From positions 1,554 to 14,620 of the forward strand of contig JAAMXY010003329.1 in the NCBI GenBank assembly GCA_019677205.1: 13,067 bases of DNA, in the 5' to 3' direction. Both the position numbers and the translations under genes were made by a program. The notes under the pieces were generated by a model. That model was not told the DNA's origin. It worked only from the letters and a program-made list of their open reading frames with translations, and made no database searches. Below, one piece after another: positions 1 through 5,968 of this stretch. Source of the stretch: Pinguiococcus pyrenoidosus. Its lineage: Eukaryota > Sar > Pinguiophyceae > Pinguiochrysidales > Pinguiochrysidaceae. Within the stretch, counting starts at the first letter, position 1. Each line of letters starts with the position of its first letter.

Positions 1-425
1 TCGTCGCCCTTGAGAGCGCTGAGCTGTCCTCGCTTGATGCGCATGGCTTCCTCCGGGTTGAACAGGATGGCCTCCACCTCCTTGGTGGCCCTCTCCACTG
101 CTTGCTGAGAGCCGCGGAGGACCACGTGCATCTCCTCGTCCTCCGGCGGGTCTCCAGGTCTCTCCGTGCCGCGCCCACGCACCAAGACGGACGCGCCCGT
201 GCGCTCCTCCAGGTCCTTCTGGTGCTTGCCTTTTGGTCCGATGAGGATGCCGCGGTAGTTGATGTCCGGGAAGTCCTTCAGTGGCACGTAGATCTTCTTC
301 TCCGTCTGCTCTCCGTCGCGGAAGCGCTTGCCCAGCACACTGCCGCCACCGATGCCGGGCAAGGAATTCAGCTTGGCCGCTACGGCCAGCGCTCTGGCTT
401 TAGCCTCTGCCAAAGGGTCCGACAT
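1..425 (-). CDS. KH-domain RNA-binding protein, SF1/BBP type (3' part cut off by window edge)
   Basis: The frame opens at ATG 425, the first in-frame Met after an upstream TAA near 484, and stays open for 141 codons to position 1; the rest lies outside. A short Ala/Lys-rich helix (residues 5-20, around AEAKARALAVAAKL) precedes a type I KH fold at about 43-120. The KH signature is visible: KIYVPLKDFPDIN, then LIGPKGKHQKDLEE with the GxxG loop GPKG at 63-66, then ASVLVRGRG. The segment after the KH, IKRGQLSALKG (130-140), resembles the QUA2-like continuation of splicing factor 1/branchpoint-binding protein, where a long KH binds single-stranded RNA such as the intron branchpoint. The SF1-like N-terminal region is absent or very short, so a different KH protein (KHDC4-like) is possible. 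No intron is seen in this part. It is transcribed divergently from the LRR gene. Family membership is secure; the SF1/BBP assignment is inference. Confidence 0.75.
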   Translation of the reverse strand, partial: MSDPLAEAKARALAVAAKLNSLPGIGGGSVLGKRFRDGEQTEKKIYVPLKDFPDINYRGILIGPKGKHQKDLEERTGASVLVRGRGTERPGDPPEDEEMHVVLRGSQQAVERATKEVEAILFNPEEAMRIKRGQLSALKGD

Positions 426-604
426 ACGGAAGAGGAGGTACAAAGATCTGCCCCTTTGTGTCTCAGTGCTCTCCACCGATTGCGTTTAGGTGCCGAAGGG
501 AGATATCCGAGGAGAAAGAAGCGGCTTTGGAAGATGACGGCCTTTGCCTTCACTTGGACATCTGCCTTGTTACCTTCCCACCGCACTTGGAACTTCCGTC
601 GGAT

Positions 605-610
<6 letters not shown>

Positions 611-641
<31 letters not shown>
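611..641. repeat. (GA)n dinucleotide microsatellite
   Basis: About fifteen uninterrupted GA units are followed by impure GGAGAAGAGA. The tract lies roughly 190 bp upstream of the KH start codon, so it is in that gene's promoter or 5' UTR, where it reads as (TC)n. GAGA-type promoter elements are known in several eukaryotes, but a neutral microsatellite is equally likely. Confidence 0.9.
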
Positions 642-645
<4 letters not shown>

Positions 646-656
646 AGAGAACTGTG

Positions 657-664
657 GCGCCAAA
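657..664 (-). promoter_or_regulatory. E2F-type site GCGCCAAA (TTTGGCGC on minus strand)
   Basis: Exact match to the E2F/DP consensus TTTSSCGC in its classical TTTGGCGC form, 232 bp upstream of the KH start codon. Its function is inferred from the motif and its intergenic position only. Confidence 0.4.
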
Positions 665-974
665 GAGGGCCGGCCTTCAGCTTCGGCCAACCAGGAGAGC
701 CCTTTCAGTGGTGGCCAAGCCTTCGAAATCCGAGAGATCCGGAGCGATCTGAAGCACAAGGATTTCAGCTCCCGGGAGTCTGTCACGCAGTGTTGTATTC
801 GAATGGGACTGGTCTTTGAAGATCCAGTCCTGGACAGAGATATCGATCGCGACAGACAGTCTTCCAGCTTCTGCATTGGTTGATGACTAAATTTTTGATG
901 AATATATTCATTATATTCTTATGTGATACGTCTATTGATAAAAATGTATGTTTCAAAACCTGCTCGAGAGCGGA

Positions 975-984
975 TTTTCCCGCC
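975..984 (+). promoter_or_regulatory. E2F-type site TTTTCCCGCC
   Basis: Contains TTTCCCGC (976-983), an exact match to TTTSSCGC, and ends 37 bp before the LRR start codon, a typical promoter-proximal position. It lies just downstream of an AT-rich patch. No binding data are available. Confidence 0.45.
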
Positions 985-1021
985 ATCCGTCCCCGCATCT
1001 CATCGTATGTAGCGGTCAGAT

Positions 1022-2146
1022 ATGGCAGAGGAGGGTGATCTAGATGCTCGTGAGGAGGAGCACGTGCTGTGGCCTCAGGAGGCAGGAGGTCCGCCCAAGT
1101 GGTGGCGCATCGTGCAGCGCTGCGAGTCCCAGGCATCTTCGAAACTGGATTTGGGCTTCCAAACCATCGGGCCACAGGGCTGTCAAGTCCTCTCGCAACG
1201 CGCTCTGCCGTGCTTGCCACTCCTGGAGCAGCTGTATCTTCGCCTGTGCAAAATCGGGGTCGAAGGGGCCGAGACGCTCGCCCAAGGGCTCCAATACGTC
1301 CCAGAGCTGCGGTGTTTAGGCCTCTTTGACAACAAGCTGGGCAACGAAGGTCTCCACATCCTCGTGAACAAGGGCCTGGAGCACTGCCCTAAGCTGACCG
1401 AGCTGGGTCTGGGCAAGAACGGCATCGGTGCGGCGGGGGCAGAGGCCTTGGCGGAGGCGGGACTGGCAAAATGCTCCGAGCTCCAGGAGCTGTGGCTGAA
1501 CGACAATGCCCTGGGGCCACGAGGCCTGGAGGTCTTGGCTGTCAAGGGCTTTGTGCATTGCGGGAGGCTGAAGCGACTGTTTCTCGAGAGGAGCGAGCTT
1601 GACGAGGAGGCGGCGAGAGCCCTGGCAAGGCATGGGTTGCGGCACTGCCCGGAGCTGGTGGGACTGTACCTCGGCGGAAACGCGATTGGCAACTCGGGGG
1701 CCGAGGAGTTGGCTGACCATGGGCTTCGCCACTGCCCAAAGCTCTCTGTCCTGGACCTTGCTGGCAACGGTGTCGGCACCCGAGGTGCGGAAGCGCTCAT
1801 CCGACGAGGCCTGCCGGCCTGCCCGCAGCTGGAGGAGCTGCACCTCTCCCCGCATCGTGTTGGGGCTGAAGGGGCCGTGAGACTTGCCAAAGCTCTTGCG
1901 GAGCACCCGCCGCAGAGCCTGTCCTTCATCTCAGGTGTCGCGCTGGGGGCATACGTGCATACACTGGGCCTGCCACACGACTTGAGCGCCGAGGATAATG
2001 AAGCAGTTCTTGATGCGCTTCGAAGGGTGAAGAGCGTGGCAGCGAGCACGGCGAGGCGAGAAGCGCGCGCTCACGAAGAAGGGGACGGGGAAGAAAGCAA
2101 CGAGCCAGCAAAGAAGAAAAGGCGCAGCGAGGCACCGCCGTCTTGA
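1022..2146 (+). CDS. Nine-repeat LRR protein (ribonuclease-inhibitor type) with C-terminal NLS
   Basis: An intronless 374-aa frame from ATG 1022 to TGA 2144-2146. Residues 41-297 form nine consecutive LRRs with a very regular 29-residue period: LxxLxLxxNxIGxxGAExLAxxGLxHCPx. That is the ribonuclease-inhibitor/NLR-type leucine-rich repeat, whose LxxLxL strands alternate with helices to make a horseshoe for protein binding. The helix end HCPK/HCPE recurs in repeats 3, 6 and 7. The N-terminus (1-40) is acidic and then Trp-rich (PPKWWR). Residues 298-340 form a helical cap. The C-terminus (341-374) is charged and ends with PAKKKRR (363-369), a classic monopartite nuclear localisation signal. No signal peptide, membrane segment, NACHT or kinase domain is present, so this is an adaptor-like nuclear or cytoplasmic protein. 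The partner and precise role cannot be read from sequence. It is convergent with the exonuclease gene. Confidence 0.88.
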   Translation: MAEEGDLDAREEEHVLWPQEAGGPPKWWRIVQRCESQASSKLDLGFQTIGPQGCQVLSQRALPCLPLLEQLYLRLCKIGVEGAETLAQGLQYVPELRCLGLFDNKLGNEGLHILVNKGLEHCPKLTELGLGKNGIGAAGAEALAEAGLAKCSELQELWLNDNALGPRGLEVLAVKGFVHCGRLKRLFLERSELDEEAARALARHGLRHCPELVGLYLGGNAIGNSGAEELADHGLRHCPKLSVLDLAGNGVGTRGAEALIRRGLPACPQLEELHLSPHRVGAEGAVRLAKALAEHPPQSLSFISGVALGAYVHTLGLPHDLSAEDNEAVLDALRRVKSVAASTARREARAHEEGDGEESNEPAKKKRRSEAPPS

Positions 2147-2315
2147 TGAAGAAGCCGGATAAACCGCAAAAACACTTTGTGGTCAAAGAAAAAACTTGGG
2201 TCAAGAAAAAAAATGGGTCAAGAACAAACGGAGCGACAAGAACAAACTGAGCGAGACGAGACGAAACGAAGACTGAAACCAATGTCTAGTTCTTTCCTGC
2301 AACCACCATTTCTCC
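2147..2315. other. Convergent 3' spacer (two 3' UTRs)
   Basis: The LRR and exonuclease genes end tail to tail, 169 bp apart. The plus strand here is strongly purine-rich, with A-runs and short tandem repeats at 2180-2256. No canonical AATAAA is visible in either direction, so the polyadenylation sites cannot be placed. Transcripts of the two genes probably overlap. Confidence 0.6.
2180..2256. repeat. Short purine-rich tandem repeats in convergent spacer
   Basis: Three GGTCAA(A)GAA-like units (starting near 2181, 2198 and 2215) are separated by A-runs. They are followed by two adjacent 18-bp copies, AGAACAAACGGAGCGACA at 2221-2238 and a second at 2239-2256, matching at 16 of 18 positions. This looks like replication slippage in a 3' UTR. 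Confidence 0.7.
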
Positions 2316-4463
2316 TCAGCCCATTCGACTCCCCTTTTCGCCGCGAGCCTTCTCCTCCTCGAAGGCGCGATGAATGGGAATGAGGCACGCAGCATCTACT
2401 GCTGCATACTGGATCTGAGCCGGCGTCAACGGCCGAGCGGACCAGTTGGTCATCTGCTGCCCCTTGGCGAGAGGTTTCTTCAAGAACATCTCGCTAACCT
2501 TGGAGAGCGACAGGCCGTGCTTCCCACCCTTTCGAGTCCTCGCGACCTCCTTCTGCAGATCTACAAAGTTTGACATTTCGATTCCCTCCAATTTCGGGTA
2601 CGCCTTGCGGAGCTTCCGGAGGTCCTCGGTCGGGTCAAAACTGATCTTGGAAACCTTCGCGTCCGCGAACAGCTCTTCCAGCAGGTCCGAGCAAGAGTCG
2701 CGGAGCTCACCCGCGGCAACCTTGCTGGCGCTTGTCATCGCCGTGGCATCCAGCAAAAACACGCCCATGGCTGCGCTCGATCCCGTCGCCGACGCCGCGG
2801 CTGACGCGGGCTTCTCATAGCTCAGCTGGATCAAGGCCACGGGCGTCTCCCGATCACCCCGCAAGAAGCGCGGCCGCCACTCGCAATCTATCCCGACTGT
2901 CTCCGCCCGTCGGAGAACCTTGCGCGCCTCCTTCAAGCCTCGCAACGTCGTGACCAGGACCACATCCTTGGCGCAATCCAGACCGATATCCGCCGGCTTC
3001 AACGGCGGCGACTTGGCTACCGCGGCTTCTTGGGACGCCCCCGTCGCCGCCGTCTTTCCTGGCCCCGCCGCTCCGTTCCTCTTCATCGAGCCCGCCTTCC
3101 CCGTCTGCGTATCTACATCTCCTTTTCCCCGAGCCCCTCCACCCGCGCCGTATCTTGCCGTGCCGGCCATGGCATCTGACGTTTGGGACGCCTTGGTCCC
3201 GCCACGGCCGTCGCGCCCGCTCGCGCCGTTCAGCCCCTTGCGATCGGCTCTCGCTGGTCGGACGGTGGGGAAGAGCGATCCCAGGCCCAGCTGCCGGACG
3301 AGCCGGACAGTGAACGGATCCGACTCTCCGTGGTAGTGCATGCAATACTCGCAGGCTGCCAACCCGAGCCGCGGATCCGTCTCGATGAAGTCCAAGAGCG
3401 CTTCCTCGGCCTGCTTGTTGACGAAGGCCTTGATCATGCTGCGATTGTAGAGATACCGCGCGCGAGGGAAATCCTCCGGGTCGAAGTTGTACTCGTGGAT
3501 GTTCTTCATGGCCATCCGCCACTGGTTGTGCTTCTCGAGCGCTCGGACGTACTGGAAGCGCCGCCCTCGCGACCCCTGCGCAAACTCCTCCGCGATCTGC
3601 AGCCGGCGCTGCTGCACCAGCAGGTCCAGCACTTCCCAGGTCTCAAAGGCGGGGCCTTCTCCGTCGTCGTCCAGCAGGCCCAGGTCCAGCAGGTACTGCG
3701 CCACCTTCTTGGCGTTCCGCGGATCATCCTGCAGCGAGTCGCTGGCCCGTGAGCGGAGCCCGTTCTCTCCGATTTCCTTGCGCAAGCCAAAGACGAGAAT
3801 GACCAGGGACGCCACGTCCAAGGGCAGGCGCTTCTGGGCGTCCAAGGCCTCCGAGGTGGAAACGTCCATCGTTCCTGCGCCCTTTGCTTTCCTGCTCGGC
3901 GGTCTCTGGCCTTGCAGTTTCAGCAGCGCTCCGAGCACCAGACGCTGGATGGCCGTCTTGACCCGCTCCACTTGCTCCACAAAGTGCCGGACTTCGTCGG
4001 CGTCGTCGGGGCCCAGGAGGTCCCTGGCTTCCTCTTCTGCGTCGATGTCGTTCACGGCCATGACGATGTCCACGGACCTTCGCTCGGCCGCGCCGGCGCT
4101 TTGCGTGGCGTTGAGCACGCTGCCGATCCACGTGCGCGCCTGGTGGAAGTGCCCGGCATTCAGCATGTGAAAGAGCCGCATGGCGGCGTATTCCGGGTCC
4201 AGATCGTCGTTCCCAAAGCGCTGCTCGCGGGCCCTCTCCCATTCGGCCTCCGCATGTGCCCGCAACTCAACCCCTGCCCGGCTATGCTTTCTGCCAAGGC
4301 AAGGCGGCTCCATGGTCCTGCCCGACCGGGCTGCACAAGCGCGTCCAGAGTGGGAAATGGGCGGCCAGACGCCCCCCGAAGGCCCAGGACGGCCCTTCAA
4401 AACTGTGCACTGCATCTGGACGAGGCCCAAGAGCAGCACCCGGAGCACATGGCGAAGCGCCAT
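2316..4463 (-). CDS. DEDDy 3'-5' exonuclease, Mut-7/Nibbler/EXD3-like, with N-terminal targeting sequence
   Basis: A single-exon 715-aa protein. ATG 4463 is the first ATG in the frame and has strong context (G at -3, G at +4). The C-terminal third (about 494-705) is a DEDDy RNase-D-fold exonuclease. Exo I is VGIDCEWRP (D526, E528), Exo II is ISFDPTEDLRKL (D614), and Exo III is QYAAVDAACL (Y686, D690), so all metal-binding residues are present. The stretch around GLSLSKVSEMFLKKPL and MTNWSARPLTPAQIQYAA is typical of the Mut-7/Nibbler/EXD3 branch, which trims 3' ends of small RNAs, rather than WRN. A long helical region (about 92-400, containing KHNQWRMAMKNIHEYNFDPEDFP) matches that family's helical N-terminal domain. 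A low-complexity Gly/Ala/Lys linker (about 404-486) joins the two. The N-terminus MALRHVLRVLLLGLVQ resembles a signal peptide or mitochondrial presequence, and no acidic residue occurs in the first 51 positions. Organelle or plastid (bipartite) targeting is therefore plausible. The substrate is inferred, not shown. Confidence 0.85.
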   Translation of the reverse strand: MALRHVLRVLLLGLVQMQCTVLKGRPGPSGGVWPPISHSGRACAARSGRTMEPPCLGRKHSRAGVELRAHAEAEWERAREQRFGNDDLDPEYAAMRLFHMLNAGHFHQARTWIGSVLNATQSAGAAERRSVDIVMAVNDIDAEEEARDLLGPDDADEVRHFVEQVERVKTAIQRLVLGALLKLQGQRPPSRKAKGAGTMDVSTSEALDAQKRLPLDVASLVILVFGLRKEIGENGLRSRASDSLQDDPRNAKKVAQYLLDLGLLDDDGEGPAFETWEVLDLLVQQRRLQIAEEFAQGSRGRRFQYVRALEKHNQWRMAMKNIHEYNFDPEDFPRARYLYNRSMIKAFVNKQAEEALLDFIETDPRLGLAACEYCMHYHGESDPFTVRLVRQLGLGSLFPTVRPARADRKGLNGASGRDGRGGTKASQTSDAMAGTARYGAGGGARGKGDVDTQTGKAGSMKRNGAAGPGKTAATGASQEAAVAKSPPLKPADIGLDCAKDVVLVTTLRGLKEARKVLRRAETVGIDCEWRPRFLRGDRETPVALIQLSYEKPASAAASATGSSAAMGVFLLDATAMTSASKVAAGELRDSCSDLLEELFADAKVSKISFDPTEDLRKLRKAYPKLEGIEMSNFVDLQKEVARTRKGGKHGLSLSKVSEMFLKKPLAKGQQMTNWSARPLTPAQIQYAAVDAACLIPIHRAFEEEKARGEKGSRMG

Positions 4464-4512
4464 TGCGCCCCTAGCCGCCCAAGATGACGTGAGATGCTCA
4501 GGAGGGAAAAAC

Positions 4513-4520
4513 GCGGGAAA
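4513..4520 (-). promoter_or_regulatory. E2F-type site GCGGGAAA (TTTCCCGC on minus strand)
   Basis: Exact match to TTTSSCGC on the strand of the exonuclease gene, 50 bp upstream of its ATG at 4463. Confidence 0.45.
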
Positions 4521-4627
4521 TCCGAAGGCCCCTTCATGCAAAACCTGGTGCCACAGCAGACGCCTAACCTTTTCTGCACGCTATGCTGCTTTGTTTTAGC
4601 GGGTTTTAGATTCGGGCGGAAAATTGC

Positions 4628-4635
4628 GCGGGAAA
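4628..4635 (-). promoter_or_regulatory. E2F-type site GCGGGAAA, second copy
   Basis: Sits in GCGCGGGAAAG, an exact TTTCCCGC(GC) match on the minus strand, about 165 bp upstream of the exonuclease start and 115 bp from the first copy. A near-match, GGCGGAAA, lies at 4615-4622. Confidence 0.45.
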
Positions 4636-4762
4636 GAGCAGGCTCGCAGCTGCTCCGGAGGGTTCCGGAGAATGTGGCGCCACCGATGCCAGAATCGCCC
4701 GTGTCGCGCTCTTGGAGGGCGTTGGAGATTGCGGGAATTGGGGACTAGGTTTCGGTTAGTTA

Positions 4763-4790
4763 GGGATTGGGGCTAGGGTTAGGGATTGGG
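4763..4790 (+). repeat. Degenerate telomere-like G-run array
   Basis: Five G-runs at 4763-4765, 4769-4772, 4776-4778, 4782-4784 and 4788-4790 are separated by the 3-nt loops ATT, CTA, TTA and ATT. This is the spacing of TTAGGG telomeric repeats, and CTAGGGTTAGGG (4774-4784 core) is nearly perfect. It meets the usual G-quadruplex rule. It could be an interstitial telomere remnant or a telo-box-like promoter element. Confidence 0.6.
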
Positions 4791-4850
4791 AACTCCGGCG
4801 AGGGATCGGGGACTCCGGCGAGCGAGAGCTTGGGGACGACTCCGGCGAGG
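4783..4850. repeat. GC-rich direct repeat containing ACTCCGGCGAG
   Basis: Three copies of ACTCCGGCGAG begin at 4792, 4812 and 4839. They lie within imperfect units of the form GGGATCGGGGACTCCGGCGA, with the spacing drifting between copies. No coding or hairpin function is evident. Confidence 0.75.
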
Positions 4851-5125
4851 GAGTCCATCATTGCTTGGCGCGCCAGGCAAGGTGACGTCGTTGCCAGCCA
4901 AGCAAGCAAGAAGCTAGCTAGCTAAGGTTGTAGTGCGTAGCGCGCATCGCTTCTGCATGGCTGGAGAAGGAGCAATGAGCAAGGACCAGCCAGATTGAGC
5001 GGCAGGATTGTAAGACGAAGGACGCACGGAGAGCTCCTCCTTCCGCCCAAATGGACGCCACCGTCCCGTCCCGTTCAGGGCAAAATCGAACGGCAAGCCT
5101 TGGATTTTATTGTATTTGTCAGTGC

Positions 5126-5396
5126 ATTGGTCGTGCGGATGTCTCTGCCACATCCAATCAGGGTGCAGAGTCGGGGCGCAAATGCGGAATGAGAACTATA
5201 TTGTCCAATTATTATTTTGTAGTGACATCACTGAACCAATTGATGGGGCGTCGTTGCATGTCGCGGCTGTCTTGTGCTTTCATGGCCGATTCTGCGATGC
5301 TGTTGTGGCATCGCACCATCACCGTGTAACAGCCCTTGATCCCCTGATTGGCTCACAAGGATTCCGCAAAAGTTTGCATTGACGTCGACACCCAAT
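5126..5396. promoter_or_regulatory. Cluster of six CCAAT boxes
   Basis: CCAAT occurs at 5154-5158, 5205-5209, 5236-5240 and 5392-5396; the inverted form ATTGG occurs at 5126-5130 and 5347-5351. Two sites have the preferred NF-Y extension CCAATCA (5154-5160) or its complement TGATTGG (5345-5351). CCAAT boxes bind NF-Y and commonly accompany E2F sites in cell-cycle promoters. The cluster ends about 570 bp before the myosin start codon. Functional assignment is inference. Confidence 0.4.
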
Positions 5397-5491
5397 GAAG
5401 GCCCTTCCCCTTCCGCGATGGAAGCGCTCGGTTGGTTGCGACGTGTGGTATGTGTTCCTTTCTCGCCGGCGTTGCCAATCCGCTTTCGGCT

Positions 5492-5515
5492 GCGCCAAAG
5501 CGCCAAAGCGCCAAA
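5492..5515 (-). promoter_or_regulatory. Three tandem E2F-type sites (GCGCCAAA x3)
   Basis: A perfect 8-bp tandem repeat, GCGCCAAA at 5492-5499, 5500-5507 and 5508-5515. Each unit is an exact complement of the classical E2F site TTTGGCGC. It lies 453 bp upstream of the myosin start codon, in the presumed promoter. It could also be a small neutral repeat that happens to match the motif. Confidence 0.45.
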
Positions 5516-5968
5516 GCTGCCACTTCATCCCTCGAGTGCGCGCTCTCGACCTCAGATCCTCTCGGGAGACGCGCGCCAGCCACTCCGCAGAGAGCGCCAC
5601 TCGGGCGCCTTCGGAATCAGCTGTCTGTCCTCGGCTGTGCTCCCGCTTAATCTGCGCATAGCATAGCGCCCTTGCGGAAGTGGGAGAGCAGAGTGGTCGA
5701 CCTCGGGCGAATCTGGGGCTCCCGCACATCGCTCGCGCTCCCTCTTTGGCCGACGCCGCGTGAGAAGCAGCGATTGAGACCTGCGCTCCTCCGCTTCCAA
5801 AGGCAAAGTGCTGCGCTGCAGTGAGAGTGGCGCCCGAAGCGCCTTCGTCAGCCGTGTCATTCCGGTGTTTTCGGCGTTCATTCCTTGTGTTCGAAGCGCC
5901 GCGTTCAGTCCCAAGGCTCGAGAAAGCAGCGCTGTGACAAGCACTGGAAGTGCGGCGAGTGGACAGCC

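Larger units (their letters stand above)
426..1021. promoter_or_regulatory. Divergent intergenic region between the KH and LRR genes
   Basis: This 596-bp stretch has no convincing gene; the short open frames here are run through by the (GA)n tract or lack domain-like sequence. It must hold both promoters and 5' UTRs. It contains a (GA)n microsatellite (611-641), an E2F-type site GCGCCAAA (657-664), an AT-rich patch (about 878-960) and a second E2F-type site TTTTCCCGCC (975-984) 38 bp before the LRR start codon. No TATA box can be placed with confidence. Confidence 0.6.
4464..5968. promoter_or_regulatory. Divergent 1.5-kb intergenic region between exonuclease and myosin genes
   Basis: I see no supportable gene here; the short open frames lack recognisable domains. 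The region holds both promoters. From the exonuclease side it contains two E2F-type sites (4513-4520, 4628-4635), a telomere-like G-run array (4763-4790), a GC-rich direct repeat (4783-4850), a 10-bp palindrome TGGCGCGCCA (4866-4875), a TGACGTCG bZIP-type element (4883-4890), a (GCTA)3 run (about 4913-4924), a CCAAT cluster (5126-5396), a second TGACGTCG (5380-5387) and a tandem triple E2F-type site (5492-5515). Confidence 0.6.

Noticed and set aside
102-883. Plus-strand open frames across the KH gene and the GA repeat
   Set aside because: One reads opposite the KH domain and both run through the GA microsatellite as Arg-Glu repeats; no domain support.
1183-2049. Minus-strand open frame opposite the LRR gene
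   Set aside because: Its Ser/Arg/Pro-rich composition mirrors the LRR codons; the sense strand has nine regular repeats.
3183-4487. Plus-strand open frames opposite the exonuclease gene
   Set aside because: No recognisable domains; the minus strand carries the complete DEDDy motifs.
4464-4541. A 26-residue N-terminal extension of the exonuclease to codon 4541
   Set aside because: The extension starts with TTG and contains no ATG; ATG 4463 has a strong Kozak context and gives a sensible targeting leader.
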